A stretch of 64,000 nucleotides of DNA from Oceanospirillaceae bacterium. GTDB taxonomy: Bacteria; Pseudomonadota; Gammaproteobacteria; Pseudomonadales; Balneatricaceae. Below are positions 1 through 8,794 of this stretch, piece after piece. A model generated the notes under the pieces. The model saw only the letters and a list, made by a program, of their open reading frames with translations. It was not told the origin of the DNA and did no database searches. Within the stretch, counting starts at the first letter, position 1; each line of letters starts with the position of its first letter. The stretch covers positions 1 to 64,000 of the forward strand of contig JAPYOS010000007.1 in the NCBI GenBank assembly GCA_029938085.1. Reading direction: 5' to 3'. The translations under genes and the position numbers were made by a program.

Positions 1-3
1 GAA

Positions 4-88
4 TGGTGCGGACGGAGAGACTCGAACTCTCACACCTTGCGGCACTGGAACCTAAATCCAGCGTGTCTACCAATTTCACCACGTCCGC
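4..88 (-). tRNA. tRNA-Leu (anticodon TAG)
   Basis: The minus strand folds as a class II tRNA with a long variable arm. The acceptor GCGGACG pairs with CGTCCGC, and the gene encodes its CCA end. The anticodon stem-loop reads CTGGA-TTTAGGT-TCCAG, giving anticodon TAG (codon CUA). The T arm GAGTTCGAGTCTC is intact. It is the last gene of the Pro-Arg-His-Leu cluster, a common gammaproteobacterial arrangement. Confidence 0.95.
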
Positions 89-141
89 TTAATCAACTCA
101 GGACACGCCTGTGTTCATCGTACTTTTTTACTGCGATGTAA

Positions 142-218
142 TGGGGTGGACGATGGGGTTCGAACCCACGACCACCGGAATCACAATCCGGGGCTCTACC
201 AACTGAGCTACGCCCACC
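142..218 (-). tRNA. tRNA-His (anticodon GTG)
   Basis: Minus-strand tRNA with anticodon loop TTGTGAT (GTG). It has the extra 5' G characteristic of tRNA-His, which extends the acceptor to 8 bp (GGTGGGC against GTCCACC). The T arm is GTGGGTTCGAACCCC and CCA is encoded. It lies between the Arg and Leu tRNA genes and is probably cotranscribed with them. Confidence 0.95.
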
Positions 219-267
219 AATACAACACTACATCTATTATTTACCAAACCTCTAACCTTCACGACGT

Positions 268-344
268 TGGCACGCCCTGCAGGATTCGAACCCGCGACCT
301 ACGGCTTAGAAGGCCGTTGCTCTATCCAACTGAGCTAAGGGCGC
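268..344 (-). tRNA. tRNA-Arg (anticodon TCT)
   Basis: Minus-strand tRNA beginning GCGCCCTTAGCTCAG, with anticodon loop CTTCTAA (TCT, reading AGA), T arm GCGGGTTCGAATCCTGC and encoded CCA. It is the second gene of the four-tRNA cluster. Confidence 0.95.
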
Positions 345-363
345 ATGTCACTGCGGTAAATAA

Positions 364-440
364 TGGTCGGGGTAGAGAGATTCGAACTCCCGACATCCTG
401 CTCCCAAAGCAGGCGCGCTACCAGACTGCGCTATACCCCG
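364..440 (-). tRNA. tRNA-Pro (anticodon TGG)
   Basis: Minus-strand tRNA beginning CGGGGTATAGCGCAG, with anticodon loop TTTGGGA (TGG), T arm GGGAGTTCGAATCTCTC and encoded CCA. It is the promoter-proximal gene of the cluster. Confidence 0.95.
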
Positions 441-491
441 ACATCTTCTCAATGACTACTGCCTAGTGGCTGTGCCGTTGAAGAGGTGCGT

Positions 492-520
492 ATAATATAG
501 CTGCTCCTCAACTTCGTCAA
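492..520 (-). promoter_or_regulatory. Sigma-70 promoter of the tRNA operon
   Basis: On the minus strand a -35 box TTGACG (515-520) and a -10 box TATTAT (492-497) are separated by exactly 17 bp. A GC-containing discriminator (ACGCACC) follows, about 50 bp ahead of tRNA-Pro. Strong stable-RNA promoters under stringent control often have such discriminators. The position and spacing are seen; promoter activity is inferred. Confidence 0.75.
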
Positions 521-565
521 GCTTATTTTTTGGTTTTTTTCTTAATAAAACCAAACTGTTAATAA

Positions 566-1954
566 TTACGACTCTCGCTTCCAGCGAGCACCTTCTTTAC
601 TGTCTTCTAATACCACGCCAGCGTCTTTTAACTGGTCACGAATTTGGTCAGACAAGGCAAAGTCACGGTTTGTTTTAGCCTCATTACGTTGAGCAACCAA
701 GGCGTCGATTGCAGCGTCGGATAAGTCACCTTCACCAGCCTGTCCTTTGAGGTAGGTTTGCGGGTCCATTTCTAACAAACCTAGAATATTACCTAAACCA
801 CGCATTTGGCTGGCCAGTTTGGCTGCGCCAGCATCAGCGTCACGCTTTAGACGGTTCACTTCGCGAGCCATATCGAACAGCACGGCAATTGCTTCACGGG
901 TATTAAAGTCATCATCCATGGCAGCGTTAAAGCGCTCTAGATGAGGGCCTGCAAGACTCACGTCAGCCACAAGAGTAAGCTGATCCATAGCCGTATACAA
1001 ACGATCTAAGGCACTTTGAGCTTCAACCAATGCACCTTCTGCATAATCGATCTGGCTACGGTAGTGGCTGGCCGTGAGTAAGTACCGTACGATTTCTGCA
1101 GGGTACTTTGCTAGCACTTCGCGAATGGTGAAAAAGTTGCCTAGAGACTTAGACATTTTTTCTTTGTTCACTCGCACAGCGCCTGCATGTAACCAGTAGT
1201 TAACAAACGTTTCACCGTTGGCGGCTTCGGACTGTGCAATCTCGTTCTCATGATGAGGGAACGGCAGGTCTGGACCACCACCATGGATGTCAAAGTGGTT
1301 ACCCAAGCAGCACTTGGTCATGGCAGAACACTCAATGTGCCAGCCTGGTCTGCCATCGCCCCACGGCGAAGCCCAAGAGACCTCGCCTGCTTTTGCCGCT
1401 TTCCACAGCACAAAATCAAACGGATTTTCTTTAACGTCATTAACATCAACACGGGCACCCGCACGCATGCCCTCAAGCTTACGGTTAGTGAGTTGACCGT
1501 ATGTTGCAAACTTGTCTACGCGATAATACACATCGCCATTGCTGGCGGCATAAGCAAAGCCTTTATCAATTAAGGTTTGCACCATGTCGACAATCGCTTC
1601 CATGTGGGCCGTAGCACGAGGTTCCTGGTCCGGCTTTAAGACATTTAGTGCGCGTTCGTCTTCGTGCATAGCGGCAATAAAGCGCTCGGTGAGCTGATCA
1701 CAGGCTTCGCCATTTTCGGCCGCCCGCTTAATGATCTTGTCGTCAACATCGGTAATGTTGCGAACGTATTCTACTTCATAGCCGGCATGGCGTAAGTAAC
1801 GAGTAATGACGTCAAATGACACCATCACTCGAGCGTGGCCAATATGGCAGTAGTCATACACGGTCATGCCGCAGACGTACAAACGTATTTTACCAGGCTC
1901 TATGGGAGTAAAAGGCACTTTACTGTTAGTAAGGGTGTTATGTAGTTGTAACAT
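566..1954 (-). CDS. cysS: Cysteinyl-tRNA synthetase
   Basis: This class I aminoacyl-tRNA synthetase charges tRNA-Cys in the cytoplasm. The 462-aa product has the usual length. Near the N-terminus is VCGMTVYDYCHIGHAR, with the zinc-ligand Cys28 and the HIGH motif at 37-40. Mid-protein HGGGPDLPFPHHENE supplies further zinc and adenylate-site residues. The KMSKS loop (KEKMSKSLGN) is near residue 268, and the alpha-helical anticodon-binding domain ends in a basic tail. It lies 9 bp downstream of glnS on the same strand, so the two synthetases are probably cotranscribed. I see no convincing intrinsic terminator between cysS and the tRNA cluster. Confidence 0.98.
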   Translation of the reverse strand: MLQLHNTLTNSKVPFTPIEPGKIRLYVCGMTVYDYCHIGHARVMVSFDVITRYLRHAGYEVEYVRNITDVDDKIIKRAAENGEACDQLTERFIAAMHEDERALNVLKPDQEPRATAHMEAIVDMVQTLIDKGFAYAASNGDVYYRVDKFATYGQLTNRKLEGMRAGARVDVNDVKENPFDFVLWKAAKAGEVSWASPWGDGRPGWHIECSAMTKCCLGNHFDIHGGGPDLPFPHHENEIAQSEAANGETFVNYWLHAGAVRVNKEKMSKSLGNFFTIREVLAKYPAEIVRYLLTASHYRSQIDYAEGALVEAQSALDRLYTAMDQLTLVADVSLAGPHLERFNAAMDDDFNTREAIAVLFDMAREVNRLKRDADAGAAKLASQMRGLGNILGLLEMDPQTYLKGQAGEGDLSDAAIDALVAQRNEAKTNRDFALSDQIRDQLKDAGVVLEDSKEGARWKRES

Positions 1955-1963
1955 ACTGGTTGA

Positions 1964-3646
1964 TTAACCTTTCTTGGCCCATGAGTCACGCAAAGTGACG
2001 GTACGGTTAAATACTAAACGTTGTTCGGTGGACTCTTTATCGACACAAAAGTAACCTTCCCGTTCAAATTGGAAACGATCGCCTTCTTGTGCGCTGACCA
2101 ACGACGGCTCAGCAAGAGCACCTTCAATAAGAAGCAGGTTGTTTGGGTTGACGTGGGTCATGAAATCAACGTCTTTATCACCATCAGGATTGGCATGGTT
2201 AAATAGACGGTCGTATAAACGTACGTTAACCACTTGATGCGCTTCAGCGCTTACCCAATGCACTACGCCGTTGGGTTTATACCCTTCTGGCTTGGTGCCC
2301 AGCGTGTTTTCGTCATAGCGGCACACTAGCTCAAACACATCTCCGGCAGCATCCTTAATCACTTGCTCACAGGTGATGACATAACCACCGCGCAAGCGTA
2401 CCGATTGCTCTGGTGCAAGGCGTTTCCATTTACCTTTTGGCTGTTCTGCAAAGTCTTGCTGATCGATAAACACCTGCTTGGACATCACTAACTGGCGTTC
2501 GCCCATAGTGTCGTCTTTGGGGTGTTTTGGCACTGTAAGCGCTTCCGTATGGCCTGTGGGCCAGTTAGAAATGGTCACTTTGAGTGGGCGCAATACACAC
2601 ATAGCGCGTGACGCAGAAGAATCCAGGTCATCACGCACACTAGATTCTAAACGGCTAAAGTCGGTAATGCCTTTACTGCGGGCAACGGGTGTTGCGGTAC
2701 AAAAATTACGCAATGATTCGGGGGTGTAGCCACGACGGCGCATGCCAGAAATGGTGGGCATACGTGGGTCGTCCCACGCGGTAACCGTGCCTGAATCAAC
2801 CAACTGCTTTAACTTACGTTTGCTGGTGATGGTGTAATTCAATTCCAAGCGCGCAAATTCATACTGTCTCGGGCGACGCTTGCCACTGGGTAAGGTCACG
2901 TTATCAATAAACCAATCATATAGCGGCCTATGGTCTTCGAACTCTAGGGTGCAAATAGAATGTGTTACTTGCTCCAGGGAATCAGATAGGCCATGGGTAA
3001 AGTCATACATGGGGTAAATGCACCATGTATTACCGGTTTGATGATGTTCAATATGGCGAATGCGGTAGATAATGGGGTCGCGCAAGTTCATGTTAGGCGA
3101 CGCCATGTCTATTTTGGCGCGCAATACCCGCTCACCGTCGGCAAACTCCCCTGCTCGCATACGCGCAAACAGGTCCAAACTTTCTACAATGCTGCGCTCG
3201 CGAAAGGGACTATTTTTACCAGGTTCGGTTAAGTTACCACGATATTCACGGGCTTGGTCTGGACTTAAGTCGCACACGTAAGCCAAGCCCTTGTTAATGA
3301 GTTCCACCGCAAAGGTATGTAACTGGTCAAAATAGTTGGAGGCATAACACGCTTTGTCGCCCCACTCAAAACCAAGCCATTCAATATCGCGCTTAATCGC
3401 TTGAATGTACTCGTCACTTTCTTTTTCTGGATTCGTATCGTCAAAACGCAAGTTACATTGACCTTCAAACTCTTGCGCCATACCGAAATTCAAACAAATC
3501 GAGGTGGCGTGACCCACGTGTAAATAGCCATTGGGCTCCGGTGGAAAACGGGTCACGACTTGGCCATCATTATTGCCCTTTCTTACATCTTTAGCGATGA
3601 TGTTACGAACAAAGTTTGATGCCTGTACGACGGTTTTTTCGGCCAC
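1964..3646 (-). CDS. glnS: Glutaminyl-tRNA synthetase
   Basis: This enzyme charges tRNA-Gln with glutamine directly, so the organism need not use the Glu-tRNA-Gln amidotransferase route. The frame is open upstream to 3682, but I place the start at a GTG at 3646. A clean AAGGAG Shine-Dalgarno lies 8 nt ahead of it, and the resulting 560 aa match the family (E. coli 554 aa). The HIGH motif appears as HVGHA. The second signature is ITSKRKL rather than the usual (V/I)MSKRKL, a Met-to-Thr change in the KMSKS-like loop. The C-terminal beta-barrel anticodon domain, ending NRTVTLRDSWAKKG, is intact. Confidence 0.97.
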   Translation of the reverse strand: MAEKTVVQASNFVRNIIAKDVRKGNNDGQVVTRFPPEPNGYLHVGHATSICLNFGMAQEFEGQCNLRFDDTNPEKESDEYIQAIKRDIEWLGFEWGDKACYASNYFDQLHTFAVELINKGLAYVCDLSPDQAREYRGNLTEPGKNSPFRERSIVESLDLFARMRAGEFADGERVLRAKIDMASPNMNLRDPIIYRIRHIEHHQTGNTWCIYPMYDFTHGLSDSLEQVTHSICTLEFEDHRPLYDWFIDNVTLPSGKRRPRQYEFARLELNYTITSKRKLKQLVDSGTVTAWDDPRMPTISGMRRRGYTPESLRNFCTATPVARSKGITDFSRLESSVRDDLDSSASRAMCVLRPLKVTISNWPTGHTEALTVPKHPKDDTMGERQLVMSKQVFIDQQDFAEQPKGKWKRLAPEQSVRLRGGYVITCEQVIKDAAGDVFELVCRYDENTLGTKPEGYKPNGVVHWVSAEAHQVVNVRLYDRLFNHANPDGDKDVDFMTHVNPNNLLLIEGALAEPSLVSAQEGDRFQFEREGYFCVDKESTEQRLVFNRTVTLRDSWAKKG

Positions 3647-3851
3647 GAATGGGTCTCCTTGAGTCTTGCCCTGAAAAACCAATAATTATATGCCTTTTAA
3701 GGCCCATAGTGCCACCTAAATTAGCCGAGAAAAACGCAGCGATACAACCGCTCAAGATTGCATCCTCGGCCCTAGAGCCTCATAATACGCCTTTACTGGG
3801 TTGCCTTACGGGTTACCCACATTTCTAACCAACATTCTTTAAGGCTATTCC

Positions 3852-4355
3852 ATGTCTAACGTATTAATGCAGACCAATTTTGGTGACATCACCATCGAAC
3901 TAAACCACGAAAAAGCACCCATTACTGCTGCCAACTTTGAGCAGTATGTACGTGACGGCTTTTACGATGGCGTTATCTTTCACCGTGTAATCGATGGTTT
4001 TATGGTCCAAGGCGGCGGGTTTGACGTGAGCATGGATCAAAAAGAAACCCGCGCTAACATCGAAAACGAAGCGGACAACGGCCTTGCTAATGACGAAGGC
4101 ACCTTAGCTATGGCGCGCACCATGGATCCACACTCGGCGTCTGCGCAGTTCTTCATTAACGTCGGTGATAACGCCTTTTTGAACCATTCTGGCAAAAACT
4201 CTCAAGGTTGGGGTTATTGCGTATTTGGTAAAGTTGTGGACGGTATGGACGTAGTTAACCAAATCAAAAAAGTACAAACCACTTCAAAGTCTGGCCATCA
4301 GGACGTTCCTGCCGAGCCTGTGGTAATCGACTCAGCCAGCATGATTGAAGGCTAA
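3852..4355 (+). CDS. ppiB: Cyclophilin-type peptidyl-prolyl cis-trans isomerase
   Basis: This 167-aa protein has no signal peptide, so it is a cytoplasmic PpiB-type foldase that accelerates Xaa-Pro isomerisation. Cyclophilin signatures are in order: [14 protein letters not shown] (catalytic Arg), [10 protein letters not shown] and [12 protein letters not shown]. It is transcribed divergently from glnS and precedes lpxH by 4 nt, an arrangement shared by many gammaproteobacteria. An AAGG Shine-Dalgarno precedes the ATG. Confidence 0.95.
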   Translation: MSNVLMQTNFGDITIELNHEKAPITAANFEQYVRDGFYDGVIFHRVIDGFMVQGGGFDVSMDQKETRANIENEADNGLANDEGTLAMARTMDPHSASAQFFINVGDNAFLNHSGKNSQGWGYCVFGKVVDGMDVVNQIKKVQTTSKSGHQDVPAEPVVIDSASMIEG

Positions 4356-4359
4356 ACCG

Positions 4360-5073
4360 ATGCGTCGCCTATTTATTGCCGACTTACACTTGCATCCGGC
4401 TCGGCCGGAGCACAGTCGCGCACTGATAGATTTTTGCGAGCAACGCATTACGCACGCCGACCACCTCTATATATTAGGCGACCTGTTTGAAGCTTGGATT
4501 GGTGATGACGTTGGTTTAATAACCTATGCCGACGTTATCGCTTGCTTTAAACAATTGACACAATCCGGCACCCAAATATTTTTTATGGTTGGCAATCGCG
4601 ATTTTTTAATCGGCCAAGCATTTTACCAAGCCACTGGCATTCAGCCACTACCCGACCCCAGCCTAGTCCGCATAGACAATCAAGACGTGCTGTTAATGCA
4701 CGGTGATACCTTGTGCACTGACGACTTAGACTATCAAGCCTTCCGTACCTTAACTCGCAATCCCCGTTGGCAAGAAGAATTTTTAACCATGACACCCGCC
4801 CAAAGGATGCAGCGAGCGGCAGAATATCGCCAGCAAAGCCAGTCTATGACCGCCATGAAGACCGACGACATTATGGATGTAAACACCCAAACGGTGTTAC
4901 AGGTCATGCAGTCTCACCAGGTTAAACTGCTCATTCACGGCCATACTCATCGGCCACAAGTACACCGATTAAACCCGGGCGAACGTATAGTGCTAGGCGA
5001 CTGGGGCGGTCATTTCGACTACCTTAACTGGCCCGAAAACGAAGCTTGGCATCTGATTCGCGAACCCATTTAG
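4360..5073 (+). CDS. lpxH: UDP-2,3-diacylglucosamine diphosphatase
   Basis: LpxH hydrolyses UDP-2,3-diacylglucosamine to lipid X and UMP in lipid A synthesis, acting at the inner membrane face. The calcineurin-like metallophosphoesterase motifs are complete: DLHLHP, GDLFEAWIGDD, GNRD, HGDTLCTDD and HGHTHRP. The frame is open from a TTG at 4345, but the ATG at 4360 gives a 237-aa product starting MRRLFIADLHLH. That fits the family, and GAAGG from the end of ppiB serves as ribosome-binding site. It is coupled to ppiB and ended by a strong terminator. Confidence 0.95.
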   Translation: MRRLFIADLHLHPARPEHSRALIDFCEQRITHADHLYILGDLFEAWIGDDVGLITYADVIACFKQLTQSGTQIFFMVGNRDFLIGQAFYQATGIQPLPDPSLVRIDNQDVLLMHGDTLCTDDLDYQAFRTLTRNPRWQEEFLTMTPAQRMQRAAEYRQQSQSMTAMKTDDIMDVNTQTVLQVMQSHQVKLLIHGHTHRPQVHRLNPGERIVLGDWGGHFDYLNWPENEAWHLIREPI

Positions 5074-5101
5074 ACGCTTGCCTTTTAACAGTTAATAGAT
5101 C

Positions 5102-5138
5102 AAAAAAACCAGATTGTGCTACACAATCTGGTTTTTTT
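5102..5138. terminator. Bidirectional terminator between lpxH and the ABC permease gene
   Basis: A perfect 17-bp stem (A7-CCAGATTGTG / CACAATCTGG-T7) with a 3-nt loop ends in runs of T on both strands. It can stop ppiB-lpxH from one side and the sulfonate transporter operon from the other. Confidence 0.92.
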
Positions 5139-5170
5139 ATTACTTATTGGTTAGGTGTTTCCAGCAAGCC

Positions 5171-6514
5171 TTAACCCTTACCTTTCCATGGCACTAAGTA
5201 TTTTTCTAACAAGCGAATACCAACATCGATAGCGAAACCAATCATACCGATCAAGATGATACCCATGATCACGATATCTGTGTTCTGGAACTTTGATGCG
5301 GCAACGATCATTTTACCAATGCCTTTTTCCGCAGCAACTAATTCAGCAGCCACTACGGTACCCCAACAAACGCCCATGGCCACCCTTGCGCCGGTGAATA
5401 TTTCCGGTAGTGAATTAGGGATAATTACGTGACGTAATATCTGGGCTTTGCTCGCGCCTAGACTATATGCCGCATGAATTTTGGTAATCCTGACACCCGA
5501 CACACCAGAACGAGCAGCAATGGCCATAATCCATAGAGCAGCGAGGAACAGCAACACTACCTTGCCCTCTTCACCAATACCGGCCCAAATGATAACCAAA
5601 GGAATCAATGCTAATGGCGGTACAGGGCGCATAAATTCCACAACGGGATCAAACCAACCACGGAACCAGTTAGACAAACCCATAGCGTAACCAAGGGGAA
5701 TACCCACTAGTGCGCCAATGATGAAACCCATGACTACGCGCCACAGACTAAAGCCTAAGTGCTCTCCCAAAGTGACGTTTTGGTAACCGTCTTTAGAAAT
5801 GCTAACTAAGCTTTTCCATACTTTCTCTGGAGAAGGCAAGTAAATGCTCTCCATCTGCACACCCTTATGGGGAACAATGTTCAAAGTACCCTTATCGGTC
5901 AGCGCAACTCTAGCAAAACCCACATCAACAGCGTTGCCTTTACTAATAGGCTGGCCATCAACTTTAACTATTGAGGCTCCAGCCTTGCGGTTGTGAGCAT
6001 CATTTTTGTCCCATAACAGCAATTTAGAGCGATAAACCTGAATAGAAATTGCATCGTTCGTAGCAAAACCGTCGCCAGCTTCTACCTTTGGTTTGTCAGC
6101 TTTCTCACCAGCAGCATGCACGATCACATTTACGCTGGCAGTATCCATTTGACCTGTGCCGTTGTCCGCCGTATAGGTAAATTGGCCATCACCCATAAAA
6201 GGGCCAGGTACGTGCAAAAAACCAGGAAGTAGTTGTGAACCAGTGAAAGCCCCCCACAGTACAAAAATCAATAACACTGATAGTACGGAGGCTGACTTAT
6301 TCGACACCACGGTGCTTTCGTCACCAAAGGTCACTGTCTTTAATGAGTTGAAACTATCTCCCAGGTCTACGCTTTTACGGAGCTTGTGCCATAGGGTTTG
6401 GCTAGCCACGATAATGGCAATAAAGCCAGCAAGGTAAGGGAGTATCGAACCAATCGATATTATTATATTGAGAGTCTCTTCGGCCAAATCAGCAAATACA
6501 TTTGAATCGTTCAT
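5171..6514 (-). CDS. tauC: TauC-like sulfonate ABC transporter permease with long N-terminal extension
   Basis: The C-terminal ~250 residues are a classic BPD_transp_1 permease of the SsuC/TauC/NrtB group. The EAA loop lies around AAYSLGASKAQILRHVIIPNSLPEIFTG. Family permeases are about 250-280 aa; this one is 447 aa. The extra N-terminal part contains two predicted membrane segments (near 17-38 and 79-93) flanking a soluble stretch of roughly 100 residues that I do not recognise. TauC as a symbol rests on the neighbouring tauA-like and tpa genes. Its ATG overlaps the ATPase stop by 1 nt (TAATG), so the two are translationally coupled. Confidence 0.85.
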   Translation of the reverse strand: MNDSNVFADLAEETLNIIISIGSILPYLAGFIAIIVASQTLWHKLRKSVDLGDSFNSLKTVTFGDESTVVSNKSASVLSVLLIFVLWGAFTGSQLLPGFLHVPGPFMGDGQFTYTADNGTGQMDTASVNVIVHAAGEKADKPKVEAGDGFATNDAISIQVYRSKLLLWDKNDAHNRKAGASIVKVDGQPISKGNAVDVGFARVALTDKGTLNIVPHKGVQMESIYLPSPEKVWKSLVSISKDGYQNVTLGEHLGFSLWRVVMGFIIGALVGIPLGYAMGLSNWFRGWFDPVVEFMRPVPPLALIPLVIIWAGIGEEGKVVLLFLAALWIMAIAARSGVSGVRITKIHAAYSLGASKAQILRHVIIPNSLPEIFTGARVAMGVCWGTVVAAELVAAEKGIGKMIVAASKFQNTDIVIMGIILIGMIGFAIDVGIRLLEKYLVPWKGKG

Positions 6515-7320
6515 TAGCCTTCTCCCTCGGTTCTACCCATAATTTCTTCTTCCATTTCCCAAATCATGGATAAGATTTCTTCACGCGTAGAATTGTAATC
6601 AGGGTGTTTCTTAACTTCACGCAAATCAGCACCAACACCTAGTTCGGCAAATGGCAAATAATACTCTTTTTGGACCCGTCCTGGTCGCGGTGCCATAACC
6701 AATAGGCGTTCGCCTAGCAGTAACGCTTCTTCCACAGAGTGAGTAATCAAAATAATGGTCTTGCCTGTTTCTTTCCACAGGTCCAATACCAAGGACTGCA
6801 TCTTTTCACGGGTTAACGCGTCCAATGCACCTAGCGGCTCGTCCATAAGAATAACGTCTGGGTCATTAGCAAGGCAGCGGGCCAATGCCACACGCTGTTG
6901 CATACCACCAGAAAGCTCGTAAACGGCTTTATCTTTAAACTCTTTCAGACCAACCAGCTCTAACAAACGGTCAACTTCAGGTGCGCTCTCGGCCTTTGGC
7001 ACGCCTTTCATGTCTGGGCCAAAGGATACGTTCTTACGTACGCTCATCCACTCAAACAAGGCCCCTTGCTGAAACACCATACCGCGTTCTGGACCTGGGC
7101 CACTGATGACATCACCGTCTAAGCGAATATCGCCTTCTGTCTGTGCCAAAAAGCCGGCAACGATATTTAACAGTGTGGTTTTACCACAACCTGACGGCCC
7201 CAAAACACTAAGAAGCTGGCCAGATTTGATATCTAGGTTAATGTTCTTAAGCGCTTGTATAGAGCCACCACCCGGCAAGTCAAAACGCATGGATACGTTA
7301 TCTATATGTAAATCAGCCAC
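6514..7320 (-). CDS. tauB: TauB-like sulfonate ABC transporter ATP-binding protein
   Basis: The 268-aa nucleotide-binding subunit powers uptake through the adjacent permease. Walker A is GPSGCGKTT (about 42-50), then Q-loop VFQQGALFEW, signature LSGGMQQRVALAR, Walker B VILMDEPLGALD and switch His in ILITHSVEEA. The group is SsuB/TauB/NrtD. It lies between the permease and the substrate-binding protein genes, the standard three-gene order. The gap to tauA is 291 bp and holds a large hairpin. Confidence 0.9.
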   Translation of the reverse strand: MADLHIDNVSMRFDLPGGGSIQALKNINLDIKSGQLLSVLGPSGCGKTTLLNIVAGFLAQTEGDIRLDGDVISGPGPERGMVFQQGALFEWMSVRKNVSFGPDMKGVPKAESAPEVDRLLELVGLKEFKDKAVYELSGGMQQRVALARCLANDPDVILMDEPLGALDALTREKMQSLVLDLWKETGKTIILITHSVEEALLLGERLLVMAPRPGRVQKEYYLPFAELGVGADLREVKKHPDYNSTREEILSMIWEMEEEIMGRTEGEG

Positions 7321-7611
7321 GCCTCATTCCTTCTAAATATTGTTGGTTATTAAAAAGTTGAAACTTTTTATCAACCTAATTGTAAATATAAGTGAGATAC
7401 ACCCCTACGGTGAGATGCACAATACATGTACACACATACAATAATCTAGGGGGTTTAATTAAAGCACACGATGCCAGTTAAGTACGAAGTTGCTAAGTAC
7501 TTGCAAATTTGCCACTGACAAATTTGGTTACTGGTAAGGTGTAAAACCAGATATGAAACTGAGGTCTAGAACGTTCTAGGCCTCAGTTTCAATTTGGCAA
7601 TTCTAGTCAGC
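7321..7611 (-). other. Long tauA-tauB spacer with hairpins
   Basis: This 291-bp gap inside the transporter operon contains no credible gene. It holds the 36-bp palindrome described separately, and a second 8-bp inverted repeat (AAAAAGTT-GA-AACTTTTT, near 7351-7368) close to the tauB start. Confidence 0.6.
7555..7590 (-). terminator. Intra-operon hairpin after the binding-protein gene
   Basis: An almost perfect 36-bp palindrome has arms beginning GAAACTGAGG and ending CCTCAGTTTC, with one T/G mismatch and CTAGAAC-GTTCTAG at the centre. It starts 21 bp past the tauA stop. No long T run follows on the minus strand. It is therefore more likely a 3'-end stabiliser or partial terminator that makes binding-protein mRNA more abundant than transporter mRNA, as known for other ABC operons. 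Confidence 0.65.
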
Positions 7612-8607
7612 TTACTTGATAGTAGCCGCTAGAGGATCTGCGTTAACGTTGCCGTCGTAGCTAGCATTAGCTGATGGGATGGAACCGGCATTAACGAATA
7701 CTGCAGCAACGCCACCCATAAAGTCTTGAACACCACCACCTAACCACATAGAAGACAACTGCTCTTCAGTGCTAGGGAATATGAAGGTAGACAAGGAGCT
7801 AGCAGCATCAGCACTGCTCATGCCTGCGTCTTTGGCAATCATGTTTAACATGAAGTCAGGCTGAGTCGCGTTCCATGCAGCGTTTGCATCGGCAGTAACT
7901 GCCAAGAACTTAGATACGATATCGCTATTTTCAGCAATAAAATCAGCAGGAGCAGTAGTTACATCAAGTACCAAAATACCCAACGCTTCTTTTTCCGCAC
8001 CAGTTAGCAAGATATTACCACTGTCCTTCATACGACGTAGACCACCGCCCCAACCACAAGCCATGTCGATTGCACCTTGTGCTAAGGCAACAGAGCCTTC
8101 CGCAGGAGCCATGTCAACAATTTCCAAACTATCCAAAGCTACACCAAAGTGCTCCATTTGCTTCAAAAAGCCGTAATGTGCAGCGGTACCTAGAGGCACT
8201 GCAACTTTCTTACCTGCTAGTTCGCCAGCAGAATCTTTGTCAATTTCAAGGTCAGAACGAACCACGCAGTTATCGTTATCAGAGTAAGAAACCGCAACAT
8301 CAACGATCTGTAGGTCTTGGCCAGCAGATGTAGCCACTACAAATGGAGGTAAACCTTGAGAAACGGAAATTTGAACGTCGCCAGAGGCCATAGCCGCTGA
8401 CATGGCCGTACCTGTATCAAAGGCAACCCAGTTTACTTTCATGCCCAGCGCTTCGTCATAAGCACCAGAAACCTTAGCGGCTTGGAATGGCATTGGCCAC
8501 TCAAGGAAGTAAGCAACGGTAATTTCTTCGGCAGCTGTTGCGGATGACGCACCAGCCATGAGTGCAGTAGCCGCAACGACGCTGCTAGCGATTGATTTTA
8601 ATTTCAT
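7612..8607 (-). CDS. tauA: TauA-like periplasmic sulfonate-binding protein
   Basis: The 331-aa protein starts with a signal peptide (MKLKS, hydrophobic core, cleavage near SSATA-AEEI) and continues as an NMT1/TauA-type binding protein. Features include ITVAYFLEWPMPFQAAK near the mature N-terminus, VSQGLPPFVVA, and GKKVAVPLGTAAHYGFLKQ. It delivers substrate, probably taurine, to the permease/ATPase. An AGGAG Shine-Dalgarno sits 8 nt before the ATG. The substrate assignment rests on fold plus the nearby tpa and soe genes. Confidence 0.9.
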   Translation of the reverse strand: MKLKSIASSVVAATALMAGASSATAAEEITVAYFLEWPMPFQAAKVSGAYDEALGMKVNWVAFDTGTAMSAAMASGDVQISVSQGLPPFVVATSAGQDLQIVDVAVSYSDNDNCVVRSDLEIDKDSAGELAGKKVAVPLGTAAHYGFLKQMEHFGVALDSLEIVDMAPAEGSVALAQGAIDMACGWGGGLRRMKDSGNILLTGAEKEALGILVLDVTTAPADFIAENSDIVSKFLAVTADANAAWNATQPDFMLNMIAKDAGMSSADAASSLSTFIFPSTEEQLSSMWLGGGVQDFMGGVAAVFVNAGSIPSANASYDGNVNADPLAATIK

Positions 8608-8794
8608 TTAATTGCTCCTAGATATTATGATTTTTATAGTTGGAAAGCACCAAAAGTAAAACGCATTTTTTATACGTACATCTGCCCTTATCAATAAGCA
8701 GTAAATCAAATATACTCCCCTAGGCTAAATATGCCATAGCCAATTATTATCAACTGTAGGGCCAATAATGACTAATACTTACATCGCTCAACTT

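Noticed and set aside
527-558. TTTGGTTTT...AAAACCAAA inverted repeat as cysS terminator
   Set aside because: On the cysS (minus) strand the stem is followed by A residues, not T, so it is a poor intrinsic terminator.
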